31,209 nucleotides of DNA from an uncultured Hungatella sp. (lineage in GTDB: Bacteria > Bacillota > Clostridia > Lachnospirales > Lachnospiraceae), in contig CAJUFP010000053.1 in NCBI GenBank assembly GCA_910585645.1, positions 1 to 31,209 of the forward strand. Direction: 5' to 3'. This document shows positions 16,052 to 23,951 of the stretch, one piece after another. The notes beneath the pieces are model-generated. The model was not told where the DNA came from. It saw nothing but the letters and a program-made list of their open reading frames with translations, and searched no databases. The translations under genes were made by a program, and so were the position numbers. Positions within the stretch are counted from its first letter, which is position 1; the number at the start of each line of letters is the position of its first letter.

Positions 16052-17758
16052 TTAGTGAAACTTCCACTCCTTCACCACCATCTGAATGGTCCGGTTCCCA
16101 TTGTACTCATTGATCCCCGGATAGTAGATCACATCCATCTCCCTTCGCTCTCCCATCTCCTCCACAAACGCGTCCCCGTCCGTAAACGCGATCCCGTCCA
16201 CAGCCACTCCCCGGGGTGTCACCATGGCCAGCTTCACCGCGTTCCGGTTCTTTCCCAGCACCCTGGCGCTGCGGATGCGTATCCCCTTCTGGGCAAACTG
16301 GGGCTTTTCATTGCCCTGGCCAAAGGGCTCCAGCATCTCCAGCTCCCGGATCAGAGGCTCTGTCACGTACTCCATAGGCATGGGCACATCGATCCATATC
16401 TTTGGGATAAAATCCTCCTCTGTCAGCCTGGCATTGTCATTGAGAGCCTTTCTGAACGCCTCCACATTCTCCTCTGCCAGGGAGAGCCCTGCTGCCATAG
16501 GGTGTCCCCCGAACTTGGTCAGAAGCTCCTTCACCTCCAGAAGGGCCTCAAACATATGATACCCCTCAATGGACCGGCCGGAGCCTTTCACCCCCTCCTC
16601 CGCCTTTGTCAGAACAATGGAAGGTTTGTGGTACCGCTCCCGCAGCCGCCCGGCAATGATCCCGGCCAGGGACTCATGGCACTCCGGCAGGTACACCACC
16701 AAAACCTTGTGCTCCAGATACTTCTCCTCCACCTGACCGGCGGCCTGCTCCGTCCCCTCACTGGTCATGTCCTTTCTCTGGTCATTGAGCAGCTTTAACT
16801 CCTCTGCCAGCCGGTCCGCCTCCCCCTCATCCTCACTTAACAGAAGCCGCAGCGCCATCTTGGCCGTCTGCAGCCGTCCTCCGGCATTGAGGCAGGGGCC
16901 GATGACAAAACCGATGTGAAACGCGGTCAAATGTTCTATATCCAGCTTATTTTTCTCCACCAGCTTCCGAAGCCCTGCGCTTTTCGTAAGGCCCATCCGC
17001 GCCAGGCCTTCCCGCACCAGAATCCGGTTCTCATCCTGGAGCCGCATCACATCCCCTACTGTGGCGATGGCGGCAAACTCCAGCATCTCCTCCCACTCAC
17101 TGTCCCTGATCCCGTACCGCTCATACAGCACCTTCACCACCTTGTAGGCCACCACGGCCCCGCAGATCTCCTTCCACGGGTAAGGACAGTCCTGCTGCTT
17201 GGGATTCACGATGGCGTCGGCCTGGGGCAGAATATCCCGCCCGTCCTCCCTTGCAATGTCATGGTGGTCCGTAATGATCACCGTCATCCCCAGCTCTTTG
17301 GCCCTGCGCATCTGCTCCACCGCCGAAATCCCGTTGTCGCAGGTCAGAATGGTATCCACCCCGTCCTCACAGGCCGCCTCAATGATATGTTCGTTGATCC
17401 CATACCCGTCCTTCACCCGGTCAGGAATCTCATAATCCACCGCGGCCCCGACCCGGTTAAGCGCCTTAAACAGTATGTAGGTAGAGCACACCCCGTCTAT
17501 ATCATAATCCCCCACGATCCGGATCCGTTTGCCCTGGTTGGCCTTTCTCTCCAAAATCTCTGCCGCCCGGTCCGCGTCCTTCAAAAGATGGGGGGAATAA
17601 AAATCCTCCTTAGTCCCGTATAAATACCTGCGGATCGCCTCACTGCCCTCCACATCCCGGTTCCTCATAACCCTTGCCGTCACCGGATTAATGTGAAACT
17701 CCTCTGCAATCCCGTCAAAATCCGCCTTTTTCGCGTATAGCATCCACTTTGCTGTCAT
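16052..17758 (-). CDS. recJ: single-stranded-DNA-specific exonuclease RecJ
   Basis: DHH-family 5'-3' exonuclease for recombination and mismatch or base-excision repair. The 568 residues show motif I GDYDIDG (83-89), motif II T-C-D-N-G (139-143), motif III DHH (164-166), then the DHHA1 domain with F-G-G-H-P-M-A-A-G (416-424) and a C-terminal OB-like domain with P-M-P-M-E-Y-V-T-E-P-L-I-R-E-L-E-M-L-E-P. The start has AAGGA seven bases upstream. It is the last gene of a minus-strand run barnase-barstar-ygjP-recJ. Confidence 0.95.
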   Translation of the reverse strand: MTAKWMLYAKKADFDGIAEEFHINPVTARVMRNRDVEGSEAIRRYLYGTKEDFYSPHLLKDADRAAEILERKANQGKRIRIVGDYDIDGVCSTYILFKALNRVGAAVDYEIPDRVKDGYGINEHIIEAACEDGVDTILTCDNGISAVEQMRRAKELGMTVIITDHHDIAREDGRDILPQADAIVNPKQQDCPYPWKEICGAVVAYKVVKVLYERYGIRDSEWEEMLEFAAIATVGDVMRLQDENRILVREGLARMGLTKSAGLRKLVEKNKLDIEHLTAFHIGFVIGPCLNAGGRLQTAKMALRLLLSEDEGEADRLAEELKLLNDQRKDMTSEGTEQAAGQVEEKYLEHKVLVVYLPECHESLAGIIAGRLRERYHKPSIVLTKAEEGVKGSGRSIEGYHMFEALLEVKELLTKFGGHPMAAGLSLAEENVEAFRKALNDNARLTEEDFIPKIWIDVPMPMEYVTEPLIRELEMLEPFGQGNEKPQFAQKGIRIRSARVLGKNRNAVKLAMVTPRGVAVDGIAFTDGDAFVEEMGERREMDVIYYPGINEYNGNRTIQMVVKEWKFH

Positions 17759-17933
17759 AATCTGTCCTTCCTGTCCGTTGGATTTTTCGTCTGTTTTCCT
17801 GTTGATCTTCCGCCTGTTTTTCTGCCAGCCGTTTCATCAGTCTCTCTGCCTGGGCTTTCGCCTGCTTCCCGGGCTGCCGTTTCACCTGTCTCTCTGCCTG
17901 GGCTTCCGCCTGTCTCTCTAACAGCTGCCCCAT
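17715..17933 (-). CDS. small 48-bp-repeat reading frame upstream of recJ
   Basis: An unrecognised 72-residue frame between the YgjP-like gene and recJ. It contains two 35-base direct repeats (17828-17862 and 17876-17910) in a 48-base, 16-codon period plus a partial third copy, so the product would be a Lys/Arg/Gln/Glu/Ala-rich helix (AQAERQVKRQ, AQAERLMKRL). It ends 44 bases inside recJ in another frame. A weak GGTGA site precedes the ATG. A second open frame (17755-17940, GTG start) runs through the same repeats, so coding is uncertain. It may be a simple-repeat spacer rather than a gene. Confidence 0.3.
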   Translation of the reverse strand: MGQLLERQAEAQAERQVKRQPGKQAKAQAERLMKRLAEKQAEDQQENRRKIQRTGRTDYDSKVDAIREKGGF

Positions 17934-17940
17934 CTGTCAC

Positions 17941-18501
17941 TCACCCGGCGATCTCTATCTCCGTCTCATATTCCCGCAGCCGTCTGCGCCGCTCCCTGTA
18001 ATCCGGCAGCTGCTCCTCCACAAGCTTCCAGAACCTGGGAGAGTGGTTCATCTCCTTGCGGTGGGCCAGCTCATGGACCACCACATAGTCCACCAGCTCC
18101 TCCGGAACCAGGACCAGCTGCCAGTTAAAATTCAGATTCCCTTTGGCGCTGCAGCTGCCCCACCTGGTAGCCTGCTGCCGGATGGTCAGTTTACCGTAAG
18201 TCACCTGCATCCTCTGGGCCCACTGCCACGTCTTCTGAGCCAGCATCCATCTTGCATGCTGCCGAAACTCCTCAACCTGCTTCTTTGTGTAGACCGGCCT
18301 GTTCTCCAGCTGTTTAAGCACCTCCCTGCGGTGCCTCAAGATCCATTCCCTGTTCCTCTCCACAAAATCGCTGATTTCTCTGTCCTTAACCCACACCGGA
18401 CACCGAACCACCACACTTCCGTCCCGCTTCACTTCAATAGCGCTGGTCTTTCGCTTAGACCGCACCACCTCATAACAGATCACAGCCTCACTCTTCCTCA
18501 T
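17941..18501 (-). CDS. YgjP/DUF45-type M48-like metallopeptidase
   Basis: A 186-residue cytoplasmic zinc peptidase-like protein. The family signature is complete: R-W-G-S-C-S near residue 114, then VVHELAHRKEMNHSPRFW near 142-159 with zinc ligands His, His and the downstream H-S-P-R-F-W. The substrate is unknown; in some bacteria such genes accompany restriction systems, but no such system is here. I start at the ATG at 18501 with GGAAGAG upstream; a TTG at 18522 is less likely. It overlaps the barstar stop by 14 bases. Confidence 0.85.
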   Translation of the reverse strand: MRKSEAVICYEVVRSKRKTSAIEVKRDGSVVVRCPVWVKDREISDFVERNREWILRHRREVLKQLENRPVYTKKQVEEFRQHARWMLAQKTWQWAQRMQVTYGKLTIRQQATRWGSCSAKGNLNFNWQLVLVPEELVDYVVVHELAHRKEMNHSPRFWKLVEEQLPDYRERRRRLREYETEIEIAG

Positions 18502-18784
18502 AATTCTCTTCCATATCTCCAAATATCACGCAGAGACGGGGATTCTCCTGCTCCGCGTCCCTCATCACCTTTCTCACCTTTGCCAGGTACAGGGACAGCT
18601 TTGTGTCCTCCTTTGGCGGACAGAACACCCCCAGACACGTATCCTCCCCAACAGAAGTCAGCTGGTCATACAGCGCGTCCAGATTATTGCCATAGTAATC
18701 GTCAAATTCCAGCTCAAACTTCAAATACTCATGAATCCATTCCACAGACCTGGCCGGATTAAGGTCCAGCAAAACTTTTCTCAT
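18488..18784 (-). CDS. barstar-family ribonuclease inhibitor
   Basis: A 98-residue cytoplasmic inhibitor that should bind and block the barnase encoded just upstream. It shows the barstar core: V-L-L-D-L at the start, then F-D-D-Y-Y-G-N-N-L-D-A-L-Y-D-Q-L near residues 28-43, which contains the helix and acidic residues used by barstar to plug the barnase active site. I place the start at 18784, where AGGAGGAGACGC leads into the ATG; an upstream in-frame ATG at 18820 lies within the barnase gene. It is 13 bases from the barnase stop, the classic toxin-inhibitor pairing. Confidence 0.9.
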   Translation of the reverse strand: MRKVLLDLNPARSVEWIHEYLKFELEFDDYYGNNLDALYDQLTSVGEDTCLGVFCPPKEDTKLSLYLAKVRKVMRDAEQENPRLCVIFGDMEENYEEE

Positions 18785-18797
18785 GCGTCTCCTCCTG

Positions 18798-19511
18798 TCA
18801 TTCGCCATACAGCTGTTCAAATGTGTTATAGTGGTCCTCTGTATAGAAGATCAATCCGTCGTCCGAATAGATCAGCCTCTTGGCTCCCCGGTAACCGCCC
18901 TCATAATCAATGTCACACTCAAAATACTTCCGTCCCTTCTTATCCGGCAGGGCTCCCTCATAATTTCCGAAGCGGCTGCCGCCAATGCTCATGCCGGGAG
19001 CCACCTCCCAGAGATTTCCTTTTTTGCTGTCCCAGCCTAGATCCTCCGCGTCCCGCTTGGTAATATAATTCTCCGGAAGCCGCCCGTATGTGTGGAGATA
19101 CAGAGCCACTTGATCCTTTGACGTGTAAGTTCCGGACTCCTCAATCATCTCCGGGGCGCCGGCTGTCCCATCGTTTCCCGGCGCTTCCTCTCCGGCTGTC
19201 TCACCGCTGTTTTTACTGCCGCCGGTCTCTGCTGCTTCTGACTCCTCAGCCGCCGTTCCGCCGCCTTGTATTTTTCTGTCTTTTGTCTCTTCAGCAACCG
19301 ATTCTCCACTGCCTGCCCCCTGGGGCTTGCCTTCTGTGCCCGCCGCCTCACTGACAGCGACCTCTGCCGCCCTGTCTCCCCCGGCCCGATTTCCCGTGTC
19401 ACTCCCTGACGCTCCGCATCCGGCCAGACAGGCCATCACCAGCCACAAAGCCCCAAAAAATCCCCAAAACCTTCCGGCTCCCTCCCTGTTCCCTCTTCTC
19501 TTTCTTTCCAT
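18798..19511 (-). CDS. barnase-family secreted ribonuclease, predicted lipoprotein
   Basis: A 237-residue guanyl-preferring RNase of the barnase family. After a basic N-terminus and a hydrophobic segment (15-31) there is a lipobox L-A-G-C with Cys32, so the protein should be exported and lipid-anchored. Residues 33-125 are a low-complexity Gly/Ala/Glu/Ser linker. Residues 128-237 align with barnase without gaps at a constant offset of 125: Lys27, Glu73, Arg83, Arg87 and His102 correspond to Lys152, Glu198, Arg208, Arg212 and His227, so it should be active. GAGGAG precedes the ATG by eight bases. The gene is first of an operon with its inhibitor. Confidence 0.92.
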   Translation of the reverse strand: MERKRRGNREGAGRFWGFFGALWLVMACLAGCGASGSDTGNRAGGDRAAEVAVSEAAGTEGKPQGAGSGESVAEETKDRKIQGGGTAAEESEAAETGGSKNSGETAGEEAPGNDGTAGAPEMIEESGTYTSKDQVALYLHTYGRLPENYITKRDAEDLGWDSKKGNLWEVAPGMSIGGSRFGNYEGALPDKKGRKYFECDIDYEGGYRGAKRLIYSDDGLIFYTEDHYNTFEQLYGE

Positions 19512-19560
19512 ATCCCACGCTCCTCACTTTCCATATCACCACATCATGTTATCCCTGGAT

Positions 19561-19589
19561 ATTATATCCGAAACCACACGTGACGGCAA
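19561..19589 (-). promoter_or_regulatory. sigma-A promoter of the barnase-barstar operon
   Basis: On the minus strand TTGCCG (19584-19589) and TATAAT (19561-19566) are 17 bases apart, with the predicted start about 45 bases before the barnase ATG. Confidence 0.65.
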
Positions 19590-19681
19590 CCCATTAAAGC
19601 ACAAACGTTTCATAAGGCTGTAGGCATGCCCCCGGTGGAGTATCGGGGATGGTTCAGGGGATGCATTGAAACCCGAAACCG

Positions 19682-19708
19682 GGCAGGGGTGATTTTTCTC
19701 CCTGCCCG
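19682..19708 (-). terminator. possible terminator hairpin after the AAA/PD-(D/E)XK gene
   Basis: GGGCAGGG and CCCTGCCC form a perfect 8-bp stem about 40 bases beyond the AAA-protein stop. No clean T run follows on the minus strand, so termination is uncertain. Confidence 0.35.
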
Positions 19709-19744
19709 CCGCTCTGGAAGCCTGTCAGCTTCGGCTTAGATGTA

Positions 19745-21433
19745 TCAGGCCTGGCCGATCAACACGGTCTTCCCACAAAAGGCAAACCCGTATTTACGTA
19801 TATTCTCTCGACGGATTCCCTTTTCCACAAGCAGAGTCTCGTATTTCTTCTGTTCAATTTGTACCAAAGCCGCATTTACCGTATCCCCCAGATTTTTTTC
19901 ACTATCCGTATCCTGCACCTTGAATTCCAATATGATTCCGTCGTCGTCAGGATTTTTAGGTTCCAGCACCACATCATATCTGCCGAAGCCGCTTTCCCTG
20001 TTAGAGGTCAGGACATACCGGTCGGCCAGTTCCACCATCAGGCCCAGAACAAAACCATGATAGAATCGCTCCGGTTCTTCTGTGGAAGGGTTTCTTCCCG
20101 TGTCGAAGTAACTGAAGGTAGCCAGAGCCACTTTGTTCATATAGGTGTTCATAGCTTTTACATCGCCGTTTAAGAGGGATTTAATAAAATCATTATAATC
20201 ATCATTGGATTCGGAAAACCAGTTATGAATCAGGGCATCAAACATCATGCGTACTTCTTTATTGGTCAGAGCCAGATGGTAGCTCCTGCGCCCGGTTCTC
20301 TCATTGAAATCTGTCCGGACTGCCTTCAGATATCCACTGGCCAGAAGCAGGCTCCAGATGGAATTGTTTACGGTCGATAACTGGTTGTAAACAATCTGTT
20401 CATCAATCTCAACCGTTATGGCCCTACCCCGCAGAAGCTGCTCAAATTCCTGCTTAATCTGCCTGCTTCCTTCCCGGATCAGTTTACCCGCCAGCCCGTT
20501 GGAACTGGAGTTGGCCCAGTAAGGAGCCAGACATCGTTTGTCCAGGTAATTTAAGATAGACCAGGGATTATAGATATCTGTCCGATTTCCAAAGGTAAAG
20601 CCGTCATACCAGCTTTTCACCTGAGGCTTCCCATGGGACAGGCCAAATTCATCCAGGGCCTTAAAAACCTCAGCCTCCAAAAAACCAAAGGAATCCGCGT
20701 ACTTTTCAGAAGTTGTGGTCACCACTTCAAGATTGTTCAAATCAGAAAAGATAGATTCCTTACTTATCCGGGTAATGCCTGTCATGATGGCCCGCTCCAG
20801 ATAGGGGTTGGTTTTAAAGGTAGAATTAAACAGGCTTCTGGTGAAGGAAACCAGCTCTTCCCAGTATCCATAAACATAAGCTTCCTGCATGGGCGTATCA
20901 TACTCGTCTAAAAGAATGATTACCTTTTTTCCGTAATAACGAGAGAGGTAATTTGACAGGGCGCGAAGGGAGGAGGAGACCTGGTAATCCTCCATATCGG
21001 ATGAGATTTCCTGAAAATCGCGTTTTTCACCTTCCATCAGAATTCCCGCGTCTAAAAGATACCCATAGTGATAATATATTTCTTTAATAATCGTGCATAT
21101 CTTCTTTCTGGCCTGTATATAGGAGTTTTCTTTTACATTGGCAAAACTGATGAAGATGACGGGATATGTTCCCTGCAGGTTTCGAAACTCTTCGTGTTCC
21201 CATATTTTAAGATTCTGAAATAAATCGGCACGGTCTTTGTATTGAACAGAAAAAAATTTTTCAACCATACTCATATTCAGGGTTTTTCCAAAACGTCTTG
21301 GACGAGTAATTAAGGTTACCTTATCCGCGTTTTTCCACCACTGTCGAATAAAATCGGTTTTGTCCACATAAAATACCTGATTTGTCTGTATTTCTTCGAA
21401 ATCCTGATAACCTATCCCTATTATTTTTGCCAT
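19745..21433 (-). CDS. AAA-ATPase-like protein with PD-(D/E)XK nuclease domain
   Basis: A 562-residue member of the AAA-ATPase_like plus PD-(D/E)XK family (the DUF1703 type), abundant in gut Clostridia and Bacteroidetes. The N-terminal part has F-Y-V-D-K-T-D-F-I near 21-29 and the P-loop-like RPRRFGKTLN (44-53). A Walker B-like VIILLDEYDTP is near 165-175. The C-terminal nuclease core reads R-Y-D-V-V-L then I-I-L-E-F-K-V, giving the D-(E)xK metal site. Function is unproven; mobile or defence-related roles are speculative. I place the start at 21433 with GGAAGTGAG upstream rather than the in-frame ATG at 21457. Confidence 0.85.
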   Translation of the reverse strand: MAKIIGIGYQDFEEIQTNQVFYVDKTDFIRQWWKNADKVTLITRPRRFGKTLNMSMVEKFFSVQYKDRADLFQNLKIWEHEEFRNLQGTYPVIFISFANVKENSYIQARKKICTIIKEIYYHYGYLLDAGILMEGEKRDFQEISSDMEDYQVSSSLRALSNYLSRYYGKKVIILLDEYDTPMQEAYVYGYWEELVSFTRSLFNSTFKTNPYLERAIMTGITRISKESIFSDLNNLEVVTTTSEKYADSFGFLEAEVFKALDEFGLSHGKPQVKSWYDGFTFGNRTDIYNPWSILNYLDKRCLAPYWANSSSNGLAGKLIREGSRQIKQEFEQLLRGRAITVEIDEQIVYNQLSTVNNSIWSLLLASGYLKAVRTDFNERTGRRSYHLALTNKEVRMMFDALIHNWFSESNDDYNDFIKSLLNGDVKAMNTYMNKVALATFSYFDTGRNPSTEEPERFYHGFVLGLMVELADRYVLTSNRESGFGRYDVVLEPKNPDDDGIILEFKVQDTDSEKNLGDTVNAALVQIEQKKYETLLVEKGIRRENIRKYGFAFCGKTVLIGQA

Positions 21434-21659
21434 ATAACTCACTTCCTTTTGTCTCAATTTTATTATGTCTATTCCTATAGCCTCTATCGTCCCGGCGACG
21501 ACCTTAAGCTAACGACATTGCCTATGGATACCATTATACAGAGAGAATCCGTCTCCTTCAAGCCCACAGGCAAAAAACAGGCACGGAATGTCGGTTTTTT
21601 CAACCTTTCTCTCGGCTAATTCCATGTTCATGTCAAAGATATTAAGGGGCTGATGGCTT

Positions 21660-21836
21660 ATGTGCGTAACCTTGGGGGGCGCCGTCTATGCAGGTCCCGG
21701 GGAGGCTACGGCAATCGGGAATCTGCTGGTGCAGATGATTTACAATCAGGAATTTGAAGGTCTGAAAAAGGCAAGGGAATGCGTAAGAGAGTCCTTTGAC
21801 ATAAGAAAATATGAACAGGGGGAATTGTCATGTTAG
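21660..21836 (+). pseudogene. rhamnulokinase C-terminal remnant
   Basis: A 58-codon plus-strand tail reading V-Y-A-G-P-G-E-A-T-A-I-G-N-L-L-V-Q, then A-R-E-C-V-R-E-S-F near 36-44. This is the C-terminal signature of rhamnulokinase (FGGY kinase family), where the motif is VYAGPVEATAIGN. The other roughly 420 residues are absent, and upstream sequence to 21434 is unrelated. Its stop overlaps the ATG of the next remnant (the A of TCATG), the coupling of the original operon. It is a deletion relic, not a functional kinase. Confidence 0.75.
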
Positions 21837-22066
21837 TAGATACAAAAGCGAGAATCGGAGTTTTTTCTATTGCCCTGGGAGCGTATCTGCCCCAGTTTCC
21901 GTCCCTGGCGGCGGCAGCAGGGGACAAGTTCCGGGCGGCGGACGTGGATTTGGTGATTTTGCAGCTTTTGACTTACGCCGCCTCCTACAATATGCTGCCC
22001 GCGGTCCGGGACCTGGCAGTGGATTTCAAGGTGACGCTGCCGGAGAAGTTTCTATATGAGAAATAG
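21830..22066 (+). pseudogene. sugar isomerase N-terminal remnant (L-fucose/L-arabinose isomerase-like)
   Basis: A 78-codon open frame directly after the kinase tail, with a GGGGGAA site. It begins T-K-A-R-I-G-V-F-S-I-A-L-G-A-Y-L-P-Q-F, then jumps to A-A-D-V-D-L-V-I-L-Q-L-L-T-Y-A-A-S-Y-N and ends 16 residues later in unrelated-looking sequence. This resembles the first domain of the L-fucose/L-arabinose isomerase superfamily with an internal deletion and loss of the remainder. Whether the short peptide is made is unknown. Family assignment is from memory of the pattern. Confidence 0.6.
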
Positions 22067-22096
22067 CATTCTGCGCAGGCAGTTTGAAGCCCTTTC

Positions 22097-22942
22097 TCAA
22101 AGCACAAACCGCCCCTCCAGCGCCAGAACCTGATCCAGCACCATCCTGCTTACCCTGCCCCCAAACACCGTAGCCGGATGCCCCGGATAATACATGGCGT
22201 CGCCAAACCCCTTATTCAGCATCACCAGCACATAAGGCCCATAGGGAGTATACACGATCCCCCCGTCATTCCTGCACGCGTCCATGCTTCCGCTTTTAGA
22301 CGCCACCCGGATCAAAATATCATCCGTATTGTCGCTGTCCATGTAAACCGGCGGGAAATCCCTGGTGATCATGCTGTTGTACTGCTGTTTCTTCAAGATC
22401 TCCACCATCCCGCGGTCCGCCCGCTCACTGATCAGCTCTCCTCTTGCAAGCCTGACAAAAACGCTGCCGTAATCCCTGGCCGTCGTTGTCCCAAGCTGCC
22501 TGTACCGGTCAAAATGCAGGGAATTGTGCAGCGCCGTATCCTTACACCCCAGCCTCTCAATACACCGGTTGATCCGCTCAATCCCCAGATAATCGATCAA
22601 GATATTCGTGGCCACATTGTCGCTGACAATAATCATCAAAGCCGCAAGATCCTTTACCCTCATAACCGCCCCCGGCTCCAGAGCCTGCATCACCCCGCTG
22701 CCATCCACAAAATGCTCCTCCCGGTAAGTCAAAAGCCCGTCCAGATCCGCCCTCCCCTTCTCCGCCTCCTCAAACAGGCAGGCCAGTATGTAAGTCTTAA
22801 TGGTGCTGGCCGTCTCAACCTTCTCATCCGCGCCCATGGAAATCACATTCCCATGAAAATCATCCGCGTAAATGCACATCATCCCGTCATAACTCTTAAG
22901 CTCCGCCTCAATCCGCTTCTCCAGCGTAAGTCTTGGATCCAT
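22097..22942 (-). CDS. class A beta-lactamase-fold serine hydrolase
   Basis: A 281-residue penicillin-recognising-enzyme fold protein. It has S-T-I-K (Ser46 to Lys49), SDN (107-109) and K-S-G near 228, the three class A motifs. There is no signal peptide or lipobox, so it is probably cytosolic and unlikely to protect against beta-lactams; peptidase, esterase or amidase activity is possible. I place the start at 22942 with AGGAGG nine bases upstream rather than at 22990. The neighbours (decayed sugar genes to the left, uronate genes to the right) do not reveal its role. Confidence 0.8.
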   Translation of the reverse strand: MDPRLTLEKRIEAELKSYDGMMCIYADDFHGNVISMGADEKVETASTIKTYILACLFEEAEKGRADLDGLLTYREEHFVDGSGVMQALEPGAVMRVKDLAALMIIVSDNVATNILIDYLGIERINRCIERLGCKDTALHNSLHFDRYRQLGTTTARDYGSVFVRLARGELISERADRGMVEILKKQQYNSMITRDFPPVYMDSDNTDDILIRVASKSGSMDACRNDGGIVYTPYGPYVLVMLNKGFGDAMYYPGHPATVFGGRVSRMVLDQVLALEGRFVL

Positions 22943-23023
22943 ATCCCAAATCCTCCTGTCCTTTGCAAACCGATCACCGGGCCGGCTCAAACCTCCCCTT
23001 CCTACAAAGCCCGCCCCGCAAAC

Positions 23024-23087
23024 CTGCTAATCCGCTAATCCGCTAATCTGCCAATCCGCCAATCCACCAATCTGCTAATCTGCCAAT
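23024..23087. repeat. tandem repeat, eight copies of an 8-base unit
   Basis: The 64 bases consist of eight uninterrupted 8-mers of form C-Y-R-C-Y-A-A-T (for example CTGCTAAT, CCGCTAAT, CTGCCAAT). It sits between the serine hydrolase and the GntR/FCD gene, outside both. Because 8 is not a multiple of three it would shift any frame that uses it; slipped-strand length variation is likely. Confidence 0.9.
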
Positions 23088-23173
23088 CCCCCGCACCCGC
23101 CACAAACAACGGCGGGAAAGGCCCTTGCACACAGACACAGCCCATTCCCGCCGCACTTCCAACTCTCCGTTCC

Positions 23174-23881
23174 CTAAATATCAAACTTCCCCTCCGGGTC
23201 CTCCTCCTCAAAATACTCCCGGTAATCCACGTCAATAGAGTGCCGCATCCGCTTCATGCTGTAATACAGATGGTTCTTAAGCTCCTCCTCCATACCGGCA
23301 ATATTCTTCTCCTCCAGAAACCCGATCAGCTTCTCATGCTCATGGATGATCCGGTCAAAATCCGTCTCCGTCACAAAATCAAGCATCCGAAACCGGGTGT
23401 AGTGAAGCTGCTGCTCCTGAAGAAGCTTCCACAGCCAGCTCTTCTTCATGGCCTCAAACCAGAACCCGTGCATCTGAGCATCCAGCCGGTAAAACTGCTC
23501 CGGCTTAAAATTCCCGGTCTGCACCAAAGCCTTCTGCTTCCGCAGCATATAGTACACATCCTCCATGAGAAACGGCGTGGCGATCTGAGAAAAATCCCGC
23601 ATCACCATAGTCTCCACCGCCACCCGCATGTAGATCATCTGTTTAATATTGCTCAGGCTCAGAAGCGTCACATAGATTCCCCGGTAAGGCACTGTCACCA
23701 CAAATCCCTGCTCCTGCAAAAGGCGCAGAGCATCCCGCACCGGAGTCCTGGACACAGAAAAACGCTCACAGATCTCATTTTCCTTGATCACCTGTCCCGG
23801 TTTCAGCTCCAGATTCAGTATCTCCTCCTTCAGTACCTGATAGACCATCTCTTCCCGATTCTTGTAGGTAACTTCCTCCAT
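23174..23881 (-). CDS. GntR-family regulator with FCD domain
   Basis: A 235-residue regulator of the FadR/FCD type. Residues 8-75 form the winged helix (ICERFSVSRTPVRDALRLLQ, then the wing G-F-V-V-T-V-P-Y-R-G-I-Y-V). The all-helical FCD effector domain spans about 85-215 and usually binds an organic or sugar acid. It follows kduI by 70 bases on the same strand, and the palindrome upstream of kduI is of the type FCD regulators bind. The natural reading is a uronate-responsive autoregulated repressor, an inference. GGAAGGGG precedes the ATG. The protein ends with a very acidic tail. Confidence 0.85.
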   Translation of the reverse strand: MEEVTYKNREEMVYQVLKEEILNLELKPGQVIKENEICERFSVSRTPVRDALRLLQEQGFVVTVPYRGIYVTLLSLSNIKQMIYMRVAVETMVMRDFSQIATPFLMEDVYYMLRKQKALVQTGNFKPEQFYRLDAQMHGFWFEAMKKSWLWKLLQEQQLHYTRFRMLDFVTETDFDRIIHEHEKLIGFLEEKNIAGMEEELKNHLYYSMKRMRHSIDVDYREYFEEEDPEGKFDI

Positions 23882-23951
23882 GCCTTAGCCCCTTCCGTTT
23901 TTCTGTGATCATCCGGTCTTTTCAGCGCTCCTCTTTCACACAAACAGCCGA

